Assembly (NCBI RefSeq): GCF_004795855.1
Contig: NZ_CP039252.1
Location: 1,860,001-1,924,000 of the forward strand
DNA length: 64,000 bases
Direction of reading: 5' to 3'
Source: Hydrogenophaga sp. PAMC20947
Lineage (GTDB): Bacteria; Pseudomonadota; Gammaproteobacteria; Burkholderiales; Burkholderiaceae_C
Both the position numbers and the translations under genes were made by a program. Position 1 is the first letter of the stretch; every line of letters starts with the position of its first letter. Shown here piece by piece: positions 17,053 to 26,942 of the stretch. The notes below the pieces were generated by a model, which searched no databases, was not told the origin of the DNA, and saw only the letters and a list, made by a program, of their open reading frames with translations.

Positions 17053-18495
17053 TCAGTGTTGGTGCCGGCCATTGGGCTTGACAGCCGAGGCGTTGGCGGA
17101 AGATGGTTTCTCCGGCAGGGTTGGCGCAGTGTTGTTCAAACCGGTCACAGGCTGCCCGCCAGCCTTCATCTCGGATTGAAAGCGCGCAGGTTCAGGCATG
17201 ACGCCGGTGTATTCGAAGGCAGAGGTACCGGGTGGATGCGCATAGGGCCCAGGGTCGCTGTAGTCGCCAGGCTTCTGGTCTTTTCGCACCTTAAAGACGT
17301 TGAACATGCCGCCCATCTCCAGCGGGCCGTACTGACCGGTGCCGGTCATCATGGGCGCGGTGTTGTCGGGAATCTGCATTTCCATCTCGCCCATGTCGGC
17401 CATGCCGCGCTCGCCCATGACCATGTAGTCGGGTGCCACTTTGTTGATCTTGCCCACGATACCCCGGTGGTCCACGCCGACCATGGTCGGCACAGCGTGA
17501 CCCATGGCGTTCATGGTGTGGTGGCTCTTGTGGCAGTGCATGGCCCAGTCGCCCTCTTCATCCGCCAGCAGCTCGATCTGGCGCATCTGCCCGACGGCCA
17601 CATCGGTGGTGACTTCGGGCCAGCGGGAACCTGGCGAGGTGGGGCCACCATCGGTGCCCGTCACTTCGAATTCGTGGCCGTGCAGGTGGATGGGGTGGTT
17701 GGTCATGGTGAGATTGCCTACCCGGATGCGCACCTTGTCGTTCAAGCGCACGTTGAGCGTATCGATGTCGGGAAACACCCGGCTGTTCCAACACCAGATG
17801 TTGAAGTCGGTCATGGTGTTGACCATGGGCGTGCGGCTGCCCGGCTCGACATCGAATGCGTTGAGCATGAAACAGAAGTCGCGATCAACCTCGCTGATGA
17901 GCGGGTGTTTGGCCTTGGGGTGGGTAACCCACATGCCCATCATGCCCATGGCCATCTGCGTCATCTCATCCGCATGCGGGTGGTACATGAAGCTGCCCGG
18001 TCGGCGCGCCACGAATTCGTACACATAGGTTTTACCCACGGGAATCGCACGCTGGTTCAGCCCCGACACACCGTCCATGCCATTGGGCAGGCGCTGACCA
18101 TGCCAATGCACCGAGGTGTGCTCGGGCAACTTGTTCGTCACGAAGATGCGCACACGATCACCCTCCACCACTTCGATTGTGGGCCCTGGGCTCTGCCCGT
18201 TGTAGCCCCACATGTTGACCTTGAAACCCTTGGACACTTCACGCACCACTGGCTCTGCCACCAAATGGAATTCCTTGACGTTGTTGTTCATGCGCCAAGG
18301 CAACGTCCAGCCGTTGAGGGTCACGACCGGGTTGTAAGGCCGCCCAGTTTGCGGCACCAGCGGTGGCGCGGTCTTGACAGAGGTCTGGATCACCGGCTCT
18401 GGCAGGCCAGCAAGGGCCGAGCGGGCCACGGCCAGACTGGCCACGGATGCCGCGGCACCCGCAAAAAATTGGCGACGGGAATTGGGTAAGTTCAT
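17053..18495 (-). CDS. Multicopper oxidase (CopA/CueO-like), probably Tat-exported
   Basis: About 480 residues. RRQFFAG near residue 8 begins a twin-arginine signal. All copper-binding motifs are present: HWHG (about residue 129), HPH in MYHPHADEM, HPIHLHGH (about 268) and HCHKSHHTMNAM (about 320), which supplies the type-1 Cys, His and Met ligands. It probably oxidises periplasmic Cu(I) to the less toxic Cu(II). A C-terminal extension of about 100 residues after the last copper site, rich in Met and Gly, is longer than in CueO. The TolC-like gene lies 16 bases upstream. Confidence 0.88.
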   Translation of the reverse strand: MNLPNSRRQFFAGAAASVASLAVARSALAGLPEPVIQTSVKTAPPLVPQTGRPYNPVVTLNGWTLPWRMNNNVKEFHLVAEPVVREVSKGFKVNMWGYNGQSPGPTIEVVEGDRVRIFVTNKLPEHTSVHWHGQRLPNGMDGVSGLNQRAIPVGKTYVYEFVARRPGSFMYHPHADEMTQMAMGMMGMWVTHPKAKHPLISEVDRDFCFMLNAFDVEPGSRTPMVNTMTDFNIWCWNSRVFPDIDTLNVRLNDKVRIRVGNLTMTNHPIHLHGHEFEVTGTDGGPTSPGSRWPEVTTDVAVGQMRQIELLADEEGDWAMHCHKSHHTMNAMGHAVPTMVGVDHRGIVGKINKVAPDYMVMGERGMADMGEMEMQIPDNTAPMMTGTGQYGPLEMGGMFNVFKVRKDQKPGDYSDPGPYAHPPGTSAFEYTGVMPEPARFQSEMKAGGQPVTGLNNTAPTLPEKPSSANASAVKPNGRHQH

Positions 18496-18511
18496 TTTTT
18501 AGTGTCCTGAA

Positions 18512-19651
18512 TCAATGGGCTGCGGGGCCACCGGCATCGGCGCTGCCACCGCCCAGCGATACAAATTTGGTGGGGGCACCACCTTGCAACGTCCACTGCA
18601 GGTCGGCTTCGGCCCGCCAGAAGTCACGCTCGGCATCGATGGCGTCAATTTCAGCCACGGCCTGGTTGCGCACCTCACCCAGCAAATCCCAGACGCTCTT
18701 GAGCATCCCGTTGTAGTGCAACACGGTCTCTTCAGTGATGAACCTGCGCACCTTGAGCACCTCATCACGGTTGATGCGAGCCAACCCATGGCCGGTGCTG
18801 TAGACATCAAAGGCCATCTGGGAGGCCACCCGGTTCTGCACAGCGTCCATTTGGGGTAACTGGCCCTGCAAGGCATCCAGACGCTGAGCCCAAGCCTCGC
18901 GCGCCATCGCCTCGCCAGGGAACTCAGGAAACTCGCTCGGCAGCCCCAGAACGGCAGGGGTTCCCGCCAGTTTCAGCAACTTGAGCAAGGCGCCATCCGC
19001 CTGAGCAACGGCCAGCTGCGCGCGACTCAGGTCCATGCGGGCCGTGCTCAGCGTCAACTGAAAAGGCGAGGCCTGCAAAGGGCTCCAATTGCCCACACTG
19101 ACCATGCGCGCTCCCAGTTCGTTGCCCGCTTCGGCGCTGATCAGCGCTGTCTCGCGAAACCGCAGCGCCTTGCGGGCGGCGACCGCTTCAATCCAGATCT
19201 TGCGAGCGTCCGCTGCCACTTCCAGCAACTCGCCCATGTCGTCCACACGCCGCTGCAGACTGGGATCCACCGCCTCCAGCCGTCCATCGGCCACCCGCTG
19301 CACGACATCGGCGCCCAAAATGCTCTGCACCCGGGCCAGTTCCGGATGTGCTCGCCATGCCTGGCGCACCACATCGGCCGGGGCCATGAGCACCAGATTG
19401 GGCTTGGTCTGCGGGACGGCCGGCACTTCGGGGAGGTTCTTGCTCTCCCACTTGAGCAAGTCGATATGACCTCGCTTGAACTGCGCAACCGCATCGTTGG
19501 CGGCCCGCCAATCCTGCAGCTTTGGCGCCTCACCCGCGGCCTGAGCCCAAGCCCCCAATGGCAGAAGCATCACGGCAAGGGCAAGCGGGTAAACCGATGG
19601 CAGACAGGAAGAAAGGGAGCGAGAGCACGCGTCATTCAATTTTTTTGGCAT
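18512..19651 (-). CDS. TolC-family-like protein of the copper operon
   Basis: About 379 residues with a signal peptide ([16 protein letters not shown]) and long alpha-helical, Ala/Leu-rich segments such as [20 protein letters not shown], as in the periplasmic barrel of TolC/outer membrane factor proteins. The beta-barrel parts are not obvious and no RND pump or membrane-fusion partner is encoded nearby, so a channel role is unproven. ATG 19651 is preferred over ATG 19675 because it gives a conventional signal sequence. It is the first gene of the copper operon, whose promoter region contains the CusR-type box. Confidence 0.6.
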   Translation of the reverse strand: MPKKLNDACSRSLSSCLPSVYPLALAVMLLPLGAWAQAAGEAPKLQDWRAANDAVAQFKRGHIDLLKWESKNLPEVPAVPQTKPNLVLMAPADVVRQAWRAHPELARVQSILGADVVQRVADGRLEAVDPSLQRRVDDMGELLEVAADARKIWIEAVAARKALRFRETALISAEAGNELGARMVSVGNWSPLQASPFQLTLSTARMDLSRAQLAVAQADGALLKLLKLAGTPAVLGLPSEFPEFPGEAMAREAWAQRLDALQGQLPQMDAVQNRVASQMAFDVYSTGHGLARINRDEVLKVRRFITEETVLHYNGMLKSVWDLLGEVRNQAVAEIDAIDAERDFWRAEADLQWTLQGGAPTKFVSLGGGSADAGGPAAH

Positions 19652-19695
19652 GCCGGCATTGTCGGCACTCCACATTCACAAATGCCTGTCGGTCA

Positions 19696-19713
19696 GATGA
19701 CAATTTTGTCATC
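19696..19713. promoter_or_regulatory. CusR/CopR-type operator between the copper operon and cusRS
   Basis: GATGACAA-TT-TTGTCATC is a perfect 8-2-8 palindrome, matching the core of the E. coli CusR box (ATGACAAnnTTGTCAT). It lies 45 bases before the TolC-like gene start and 40 bases before the cusR start, so phosphorylated CusR could activate both directions. TTGACT at 19714-19719 directly beside it could be a -35 element for cusRS. Confidence 0.8.
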
Positions 19714-19752
19714 TTGACTCAGTGGCGCTGCAGAGGGGGCACACTACGCTTC

Positions 19753-20442
19753 GTGAACATCCTGATTGTTGAAGACGAACCCAAAACCGGCGAGTACCTG
19801 CGCCAAGGCTTGCGCGAGGCGGGCTTTGGCGTCGACCTGGCCACCCGGGGCAACGATGGCCTGCACATGGCGCTTGAAGGCCAGCACGATTTGCTGATCC
19901 TCGACGTCATGCTGCCCGAGCTCGATGGCTGGCAGGTGCTCAAAGGCCTGCGCAGCGTCGGCCGGGACATGCCGGTGTTGTTTCTCACGGCGCGCGATCA
20001 GGTTGAAGACCGCGTGCGTGGGCTGGAGCTGGGTGCGGACGACTACCTGGTCAAACCTTTTTCTTTTGCCGAGCTCTTGGCGCGGGTGCGCGTGATCCTG
20101 AGGCGCGGCCGGGCTGGTCAGGAACAGACCACGCTGCAACTGGCCGATCTGGATCTCGACCTGCTGCGCCGCCGCGTGACCCGCGCCGGACGGCGCATCG
20201 ATCTCACCGCCAAAGAGTTTGGCCTGCTGGAGTTGCTGATGCGACGCCAAGGTGAGGTGCTGCCCCGAACCCTGATCGCGTCTCAGGTGTGGGACATGAA
20301 CTTCGACAGCGACACCAACGTGATCGATGTGGCCGTGCGGCGCCTTCGCGCCAAGGTGGACGAAGGCTTCGAGCCACGCCTCATCCATACGGTGCGTGGC
20401 ATGGGCTATGTGATGGAGCTCCCGGAAGAACCCCAGGCATGA
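19753..20442 (+). CDS. cusR: Heavy-metal response regulator (CusR/CopR-like)
   Basis: 229 residues of the OmpR/PhoB family. The receiver domain has acidic residues in IVEDEP, phospho-acceptor Asp51 in [13 protein letters not shown], and the conserved Lys in [16 protein letters not shown]. The C-terminal winged helix contains [20 protein letters not shown] and [22 protein letters not shown] at 19753 (FVNILIVED) is the family start although the frame is open upstream. It probably controls the divergent copper operon through the adjacent palindrome. The cusS ATG overlaps its TGA by four bases. Confidence 0.88.
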   Translation: MNILIVEDEPKTGEYLRQGLREAGFGVDLATRGNDGLHMALEGQHDLLILDVMLPELDGWQVLKGLRSVGRDMPVLFLTARDQVEDRVRGLELGADDYLVKPFSFAELLARVRVILRRGRAGQEQTTLQLADLDLDLLRRRVTRAGRRIDLTAKEFGLLELLMRRQGEVLPRTLIASQVWDMNFDSDTNVIDVAVRRLRAKVDEGFEPRLIHTVRGMGYVMELPEEPQA

Positions 20443-21818
20443 GCGCGCGCCTGACGCTCACCGCCCGCCTCACCCTGCTCTACACAGCAGCCTCCTTGCT
20501 GGTGCTGTGTGGCTTGGGCATTCTCGTGATGCGGGCCAACCACGCTCACTTCATCGAGCTGGATCAGGCCTACCTGGAAGACAAAGTGGCGCTGGTCAGT
20601 CAGGTCGTGGCCAGCAGCGCCAACCGCGAGCAGTTGACGCAGCGGTTGAAGGAGCTGCACCACAGCCACACCGGCCTGTACCTCCGGCTGGAAATCGCGG
20701 GCAAGGCGCTCTACTCAGAGGCCGTGAATCCATTTCCACCAGATCTGAAAATATCCACCGTCGACAAACGCCCAAGTGACTGGCTCTGGCAAGAAACCAC
20801 CTTGCGGGGCCTGACCACAACGATTGCCCCGCCCCCATTTATCGACCAAGGCGCGTCCCAACCACTCCGCCTCATGCTGGCCATGGACACCCACCACCAC
20901 ACCCATTTCATGGACGACTTGCGTGAGAGTCTGATGCTGTACCTGCTGGCCGCTGCACTGGCCAGCGGGCTGCTGGCCTGGTGGTCAGCCCGGCGAGGCC
21001 TCGCTCCATTGCGCGACATGCAAGAGCGCGCACGCCGCGTCACGGCGCACCAGCTCGATGAACGCATGCCTGAGGCGAGTGTTCCTGTGGAGATGGCCGA
21101 GCTGGCCAGGGAACTCAACACCATGCTGGCCCGCCTGCAGCGCGACTTCCAGCGTCTGACGGAGTTTTCCAGCGACCTCGCCCACGAACTGCGCACCCCG
21201 ATCAGCAATTTGCTGACCCAGACCCAGGTCACACTCGCTCACCAGCGCGACACCCATGCCTACCGCGACACGCTCGCCTCCAATGCCGAAGAATTTCAAC
21301 GGCTGGGCCGCATGGTGTCCGACATGCTGCTGCTCGCCAAAACCGAACACGGCCTGGCCCTGCCGCACCGCGAGCCCGTGTCGCTGCGCGCTCAGGTGCA
21401 GGCCTTGCTGGATTTCTACGACGTGGTCGCCGACGAAAAGGGCATTACCCTGGTACTGGAGGGCGAAGCCACCACGAGTGGCGACAAGCTGATGCTGCGC
21501 CGCGCCATCAGCAACCTGCTTTCCAACGCGATTCGCCATGCGCCAACGCTATCACGCGTCACCGTGAAGCTGAGCCAGGTGGAAGGCGAAGCCATGCTCT
21601 GCGTGGAGAACGCCGGCCCGGCCATTGATCCGGTGCACCTGCCCAGACTTTTCGACCGCTTCTACCGGGTGGACAAGTCCAGGCTGCATCTGCCCACCGA
21701 AGGCACAGGGCTGGGCCTGGCAATCACCCAGGCCATCATGACTGCGCATGGTGGAAGCGTCACCGTTGAATCAGAAAACGACAGCACCCGCTTCTGCCTC
21801 TGCTGGCCGGCCCACTGA
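20439..21818 (+). CDS. cusS: Heavy-metal sensor histidine kinase (CusS/CopS-like)
   Basis: 459 residues. The first membrane helix is at residues 8-30, a periplasmic sensor region of about 130 residues follows with [13 protein letters not shown] His clustering near its end, and a second helix lies at about 165-185. Then come a HAMP linker, the H-box [15 protein letters not shown] with His249, an N-box ([10 protein letters not shown]) and a G-box (GTGLGLAI). It should autophosphorylate on periplasmic Cu(I)/Ag(I) and pass phosphate to the upstream regulator, with which it is translationally coupled. Confidence 0.87.
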   Translation: MSARLTLTARLTLLYTAASLLVLCGLGILVMRANHAHFIELDQAYLEDKVALVSQVVASSANREQLTQRLKELHHSHTGLYLRLEIAGKALYSEAVNPFPPDLKISTVDKRPSDWLWQETTLRGLTTTIAPPPFIDQGASQPLRLMLAMDTHHHTHFMDDLRESLMLYLLAAALASGLLAWWSARRGLAPLRDMQERARRVTAHQLDERMPEASVPVEMAELARELNTMLARLQRDFQRLTEFSSDLAHELRTPISNLLTQTQVTLAHQRDTHAYRDTLASNAEEFQRLGRMVSDMLLLAKTEHGLALPHREPVSLRAQVQALLDFYDVVADEKGITLVLEGEATTSGDKLMLRRAISNLLSNAIRHAPTLSRVTVKLSQVEGEAMLCVENAGPAIDPVHLPRLFDRFYRVDKSRLHLPTEGTGLGLAITQAIMTAHGGSVTVESENDSTRFCLCWPAH

Positions 21819-21910
21819 CCTCACGGCTTCGGGTGAATCTGCCCCCCCCCGGGCCGCACGCCAGGCTGTGACGGTCGATCGCAGCCCACGCGCCGTGCTA
21901 ATGTCGCGGG

Positions 21911-23245
21911 ATGCCTCACAATATTCGCTACACCCTGCTCTCGCTGCGCGATCTGATGGTGTCCGTTGGTCCTTTTGCGCTGTTGACACTCGCGCTGCTC
22001 GCGCTCACCTATTGGTGGCTGGACCCCAATCCGCCCAAGCGGGTGGTGCTGGCAACAGGGCCGGCCCAGAGCGCTTATGACGAATTTGGCAAGCACTACG
22101 CTACGGCACTGGCACGCTACGGCATCGAGGTTCAGCTGCTGCCATCCGAAGGCTCCTCGGCCAACCTCGAGCTGATCCGCACCGGCAAGGCCGATCTGGG
22201 TTTTGTACAAGGTGGCAGCGCCGACATCGGCTACGACGACGAAGAGTCCATCACCTCCCTGGGCAGCCTGTTTGTCGAGCCCCTGTGGCTCTTCTACCGC
22301 GAAGATGCGGCCCAACGCCTGAACAAGGGGGCGACCACCATCGACAACCTGACCCAGCTCGATGGTTGGCGAGTCAACGTGGGCACCCCCGGCAGCGGCG
22401 TGCCCCGTTTGTTTTCCACTCTGCTCGATGTCAACCGCATCGAGCCACAAAAGCTGACCCTCAGTGAGCTCGAGCAGACGCCGGCCACAGTGGCCTTTCT
22501 GAACGGCGATATCGACGCCGTGGTATTTGCCTCAGCCCCCGAATCCTTGATGGTGCAAATGCTGTTGCAGTCGCCTGGCATCCACCTGCTCAATTTCGCC
22601 CAGAGCGAAGCCTATTCACGCCGCTTCGCGTACCTGACACCGGTCGTGATGCCCCAAGGGGTGGTGGACCTCTCCAGGAACATCCCAACGCGGGACATGC
22701 GCCTTGTGGCATCAACCACCAGCCTGATGTCCAGCGCCCGCACCCACCCGGCCATCCTCCAGCTGTTTGCCCAGACCGCCACCCAACTGCACGGCGGCGC
22801 TGGCTGGTTCAGCCGGGCACGCGAATACCCCAGCCTGGAGCACTCCGAAGTGCCCATTTCGCCGGAGGCGATCCGCGCGATCCGCAGCGGCCCTCCTTTC
22901 CTGCAGCGCTACCTGCCGTTCTGGCTGGCCAACCTGGTCGAGCGCATGTGGCTGGCCATGGGTTTGATCCTCGCCCTGGCATTGCCACTCTCCCGCGTGG
23001 TGCCGCCGCTCTACAGCTTCCGAATCCGCTCAAGGGTGTTCCGCTGGTATGGACAGCTGCGCCTCATCGAGCAACGCAGCGCCGATGTGGACGACCAGAC
23101 ATCGGTGGACGAGCTGATCAGCCAGCTCGACGAGCTGGACAGCAAGGTGGAGCAGGTGGAGGTACCGCTGTCTTACACCGATGAGCTGTACGCCTTGCGC
23201 AACAACATCAGCCTGGTGCGCCAGCGGCTGCAACGCCAGATCTGA
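21911..23245 (+). CDS. TAXI-family TRAP-type solute-binding protein, membrane-anchored
   Basis: 444 residues. An N-terminal hydrophobic segment (residues 17-38) is followed by VVLATGPAQSAYDEFG and a domain typical of TAXI proteins, including SSANLELIRTGKADLGFVQGG. Unlike secreted TAXI proteins it has a second hydrophobic segment near residues 345-365 and a C-terminal region with a predicted coiled coil (VDELISQLDELDSKVEQVEV). It therefore seems anchored at both ends of the binding domain. No TRAP permease gene is nearby, so a sensing rather than uptake role is possible. Confidence 0.75.
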   Translation: MPHNIRYTLLSLRDLMVSVGPFALLTLALLALTYWWLDPNPPKRVVLATGPAQSAYDEFGKHYATALARYGIEVQLLPSEGSSANLELIRTGKADLGFVQGGSADIGYDDEESITSLGSLFVEPLWLFYREDAAQRLNKGATTIDNLTQLDGWRVNVGTPGSGVPRLFSTLLDVNRIEPQKLTLSELEQTPATVAFLNGDIDAVVFASAPESLMVQMLLQSPGIHLLNFAQSEAYSRRFAYLTPVVMPQGVVDLSRNIPTRDMRLVASTTSLMSSARTHPAILQLFAQTATQLHGGAGWFSRAREYPSLEHSEVPISPEAIRAIRSGPPFLQRYLPFWLANLVERMWLAMGLILALALPLSRVVPPLYSFRIRSRVFRWYGQLRLIEQRSADVDDQTSVDELISQLDELDSKVEQVEVPLSYTDELYALRNNISLVRQRLQRQI

Positions 23246-23269
23246 GCGTCTGCGGCCCAGGCTGCAGAC

Positions 23270-25354
23270 TCAGGCTTGCCCCGAACTGAGCAAGGCCTGG
23301 CGGGCCACCGCATCCAGCGCGTCTTGCACCAGACCATGGTCGGCCACCACCCTCAAACGACCCAGCGCGATCATGCGCTCTGCACCGCGTTGTGTCAGCG
23401 AAATGGAGCGTTGCCCGGGTCCGGTAAACAGGAACAGCGTTCCGTGGGGACTGGACCAGGTCAACTGGCAACGGGTCAAATTCTGATCTTCCCGCAGATC
23501 AAACCAGGCACCTGGATGAAGCTGGTCCATCGATGTGACCAACGCACTGGCTTCCTCGGGCAAGCCATCGCGCGACATAGGTTGCGTGTCTTCAAACACC
23601 GGCTGCTCCAGGATGAACGCGTCTTCCATGAAGCCCGACTCTTTGGCTTCAGACGCATGCATCCAGAGCCCTGCATCCACCGATGGCAACCGGCTGTCCA
23701 GGGACCGGTCATCGGCATCAGATCGCTGGGTGCGATAAGCGGCCTCATGCAGACCCATCAAGGCCTGGAAAAAGGCTTCTGAAGCTTCCCGGGGGTAATC
23801 AATGCTGTCAAGGCCTTCCCGCAAAGTCCGCAAAACGACCGACGCCACCCGGATCAAGCGCGCCCGATTGCGGCTCGCCTGCGCCAGTTGACTGGACCAC
23901 AATAAATCCGCAAGGATGTCCATGTAGCGGCTGCCAGCGTTCGGATCGACACGGGTCGCCGAGAGGTCCAATCGGGCATGCGCCACCACCTGGGCCCAAG
24001 GCCCGGTCAGAAACCGGCGCACCACACCGGGTGCGCGCGGATAATCGTTGCGGGCCCGCATTTCGCCGGCCACCCTCTCAGCCAGCAAATTGCGCTGCTC
24101 AACCTTGGCCAGCGTCTCCATGGCGAGCCCCTGGCGACGAGAGGGTTGAGCCTTGATCTGGGCCATGTAGCGCTGCAAAGCCGCGCCAATGCGCTCGGGC
24201 AAGTCCACCTTGGCCAGCTTGAGGGCCCCAATCACCCGACCCGTCAGTTCGGCATATTCCGAATACCCCGGGTCCTGCTCGTTGGTGAACGCCAGACCCT
24301 GGGAGCTGATCGCATCCAGCAGGCGGCGCGCCGGATTCTCGCGGTCCGCGAAGAACCGGGGATTGGTGCGAGCCACTTGCAACAACACGGGCTTGATGCC
24401 TTGCACCAGGTCGCGGACAGTCCGCAACAGACGGGTGTCTTCGGCCATGCGGCGCATCATCAGCGTCACAACCTCGGCCGCCAGCGTGCGCACCATGGCG
24501 TTGCCAGAGCCCGAAGTGCCTTGGTCGGTGACCGCGTCGCCTCCATTGTCGAGGTTGCCCTGCAGCAACTGGTGCAAGTGGTCCAGCGTCAACACGGGAT
24601 CCTCATCCGACGTCGACGGCACCGACGACACCGGGACACTTTCGGTCCGGCCCGGCTCAGTGTTGGCCGCTTGCACTTGGGCAGCGGTGCTGCGCGGTGT
24701 GGGCGCCTGCACCACCGAATAGCCGGCAGGCTGCACGCCCAGACGCTCCAGCAAATGGGTCAAAGAAGCGTAAAACTGTTGCAGGGCCTTGCCCAAGGGA
24801 ACAGCACCACTGTGCAGCCACCGTGTTCGCACCGATTCGTCCAGGTGCAGGCTACCCAGCACGCGCGACAAGGCTTCGACCACGACATCGGGGCGCAAAG
24901 GGTTGGTGTCGGTTTTGACCGCGCTCATCCCTCGTGCAGCACACAGCCGCGCAGTGAAAGCGACCAGCTCCTCGTCTACAGCCATGCGCACAATTTGCTG
25001 CACCCGAGCCATTTCCACGGTCCCTTGAACCTGATCATGGTCCATGAGCTCCAGATCGTCCAGACTCAAAGTCTGCACCTTCCGGGCCTCGGGTTCGGCG
25101 ACTTCCACAGACTGCACGCCGTGAATCACCTCGGACAGCTCCTCGACAAAACGGGAAGAAATCCGTGTCTTGTAGTTGGCCAGCACTGTGCGCGACTGGA
25201 GGTAGACCTGCTTCTCATTGAAGCTGCTGGCGGAGCTCTCGCGCTGGCGCAAGCCTTCATTGAGTGCAGTCATCCACTGTGGCACCCACACGCCCACCTC
25301 ATCCAGTGCGGACTGCATGCAGACGCCAAAGGCACCGTCAACGCGAGCGTTCAT
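23270..25354 (-). CDS. DUF1631 family protein (first of two)
   Basis: About 694 residues, predicted mostly alpha-helical and cytoplasmic with no signal or membrane segment. The C-terminal about 100 residues hold the family's conserved beta-rich stretch (GAWFDLRE, then CQLTWSSPHGTLFLFT), which is shared with the second DUF1631 protein at 32.3-34.5 kb. The function of the family is not established to my knowledge. The start MNARVDGAF at 25354 is taken because the upstream open frame is low-quality sequence. It is convergent with the TAXI gene. Confidence 0.75.
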   Translation of the reverse strand: MNARVDGAFGVCMQSALDEVGVWVPQWMTALNEGLRQRESSASSFNEKQVYLQSRTVLANYKTRISSRFVEELSEVIHGVQSVEVAEPEARKVQTLSLDDLELMDHDQVQGTVEMARVQQIVRMAVDEELVAFTARLCAARGMSAVKTDTNPLRPDVVVEALSRVLGSLHLDESVRTRWLHSGAVPLGKALQQFYASLTHLLERLGVQPAGYSVVQAPTPRSTAAQVQAANTEPGRTESVPVSSVPSTSDEDPVLTLDHLHQLLQGNLDNGGDAVTDQGTSGSGNAMVRTLAAEVVTLMMRRMAEDTRLLRTVRDLVQGIKPVLLQVARTNPRFFADRENPARRLLDAISSQGLAFTNEQDPGYSEYAELTGRVIGALKLAKVDLPERIGAALQRYMAQIKAQPSRRQGLAMETLAKVEQRNLLAERVAGEMRARNDYPRAPGVVRRFLTGPWAQVVAHARLDLSATRVDPNAGSRYMDILADLLWSSQLAQASRNRARLIRVASVVLRTLREGLDSIDYPREASEAFFQALMGLHEAAYRTQRSDADDRSLDSRLPSVDAGLWMHASEAKESGFMEDAFILEQPVFEDTQPMSRDGLPEEASALVTSMDQLHPGAWFDLREDQNLTRCQLTWSSPHGTLFLFTGPGQRSISLTQRGAERMIALGRLRVVADHGLVQDALDAVARQALLSSGQA

Positions 25355-25656
25355 GTTCAAAAAAGGGCAAGTAGGTCGAAAAAAGCAGCGTATCGATTTG
25401 ATTATCGGCAAGTCCCTGCTTAACCTAAGCCCCAATATCCGGGTAAAAACCCCTTCAAACCCACGCCAGCTGCAAACCTGGTGGTTGCAAGCGGGCGAAC
25501 AAGGACACGGATCGTGACCGGTCACGCAAACACAGCGGTTTTCGCCTGGCTCAGGCGACCCCACTCAAGGAGCGGGCATCCCAAGGGCTCCAAAGCGCGT
25601 CATGCGCCTTCAAGTGCCGCCGCGCCAGGGAGCGGCGGCACCCAGTTCGCTTCGGG

Positions 25657-26205
25657 TCAGCGCAACAACCGCTGCCAACCGTCGGCGCCCAGAGCCTGCA
25701 GCGTGGCGATGTTGCGCTCCACAATTCTCTCGGCATCACCGGCATCGCTGGCAATGGCCCGCTCCACGCTGTCTTCGCGCAGCAGGTGCAAGATGGGGTA
25801 CGGAGCGCGGTTGGTGGCGTTGGAGATGTCGTCCGCCTCCACGCCCTCGAACTGGAACAGCGGGTGAAAGCTCGCGACTTGAATCACCCCTTCCAGCTCG
25901 TGTTCTGCGACCACGTCGTCCACCACGTTCAAAAAATCGTTGAAGACGAAAAAATCCGGAAACAGCGACGGATGCACCAGCAAGGTGGTGTCGATCTCTT
26001 CGGCTGGCGTGTCCTTGAGCAAAGTCAGCTCGGCGTCCAGCTCATCCAGAAAGGCATCCAGATGCTTGGCGTGGCTCACCACGATGCGTACCTGGTTCTT
26101 CGTGTAAACCGCCCGTGCAAACGGGCACAAGTTCAGCCCGATCACCGCCTTCTCGATCCAGCGACGGGTGTTGTCAAGAATGGTGGTGTCGTCGGGCATG
26201 GTCAT
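25657..26205 (-). CDS. DUF1415 domain protein
   Basis: About 182 residues, cytoplasmic. NTRRWIEKAVIGLNLCPFA near the N-terminus, with its conserved Cys-Pro-Phe, the TTLLVHPSLFPDFFVFNDF stretch, and FHPLFQFEG and NRAPYPILHLLRE toward the end are characteristic of DUF1415, a proteobacterial family without a known activity. The ATG at 26205 is preferred over the open frame from 26295, with a second in-frame ATG at 26199. It is a single gene, 300 bases upstream of the DUF1631 gene on the same strand. Confidence 0.8.
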   Translation of the reverse strand: MTMPDDTTILDNTRRWIEKAVIGLNLCPFARAVYTKNQVRIVVSHAKHLDAFLDELDAELTLLKDTPAEEIDTTLLVHPSLFPDFFVFNDFLNVVDDVVAEHELEGVIQVASFHPLFQFEGVEADDISNATNRAPYPILHLLREDSVERAIASDAGDAERIVERNIATLQALGADGWQRLLR

Positions 26206-26429
26206 GAATGGGGGCACAAGCGCAGGGGGTAGAGAGAGGGGAATGGTAATCCCTGAATCAGGCAGTTGCACCGTGGAAAATTTGACGGTGATCAAGCAGC
26301 ACGCAGCTTGCCTTTCGCTTGCAGCGCTGGTTCGCTCCTTTCCATGCGGGAACGAACCATCCCAAAGAGACCTCGTTCACTTCGGATGCAGGGTTTGTTG
26401 CCTGCCCGCTTCAAGCAGCGGGTTCAACA

Positions 26430-26759
26430 TCACAGATTTCCGCTTAGGCGAACCTCTGAAAACCGCATGGCCATGGGGTCGCCCCGCACCTCAAGCACGC
26501 CGCTGCGTTCCAACGCAACAATGCGGACCGGCATGTAGACATAAGGCAGGTGAGGATACCGTGCATCAAATTCTTTCAATGACGTTCCGACAACCTCAGC
26601 TACTTTGCACCAATGGTTGGAGCAGCTTTGCAGGATGAGTGCATCCACCGCCGCCGCGTCAGCGGGTGTCGCGCGGCGAATTTTCGCCAACTCTTCAAGC
26701 GTCGGTTGATCGTCATCCGGTTCATCAGAATCATCCAGCAGCAGGGGATCATCTGGCAT
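26430..26759 (-). CDS. Hypothetical protein, DUF3658-like
   Basis: About 109 residues. The N-terminal 20 residues are very acidic (MPDDPLLLDDSDEPDDD), and the rest looks globular. The C-terminal part, with KVAEVVG, then RIVALERSGVLEVRGD and MRFSEVRL, resembles the end of DUF3658 proteins by memory, but this was not checked. Function unknown. It is the first gene of the run of single, spaced minus-strand genes at 26.4-28.4 kb, though its own base composition is closer to the GC-rich chromosome. Confidence 0.6.
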   Translation of the reverse strand: MPDDPLLLDDSDEPDDDQPTLEELAKIRRATPADAAAVDALILQSCSNHWCKVAEVVGTSLKEFDARYPHLPYVYMPVRIVALERSGVLEVRGDPMAMRFSEVRLSGNL

Positions 26760-26796
26760 TGTTGATGGCAATAGTTTGATGGGATAGTTAACGCCA

Positions 26797-26833
26797 AAAT
26801 CACCTGACAAACACAAGCGAGGTCAGGTGATTT
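26797..26833. terminator. Bidirectional terminator-like hairpin
   Basis: AAATCACCTGAC at 26797-26808 and its exact complement at 26822-26833 form a 12-bp stem with a 13-base loop. AT-rich flanks lie on both sides, with a T run on the plus strand at 26838-26843. On the minus strand it would end transcription of the peroxiredoxin gene 110 bases after its stop, although only four T residues follow in that direction. Confidence 0.55.
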
Positions 26834-26942
26834 CACATTTTTTAGCGTCAATAGGCTTGAAAAACAGACAGAAACAACCAGAAATCCATCTCGCCGATCA
26901 TCTTCATTTCAATTCACACAAGCTTTGTATCTGCTCAGCTCC

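Noticed and set aside
16987..18489. 500-residue plus-strand open frame opposite the multicopper oxidase
   Set aside because: His-rich antisense shadow caused by the copper motifs of the real gene; no start signal.
24697..25423. Plus-strand frames opposite the first DUF1631 gene
   Set aside because: No domain or ribosome binding site; shadows of the minus-strand gene.
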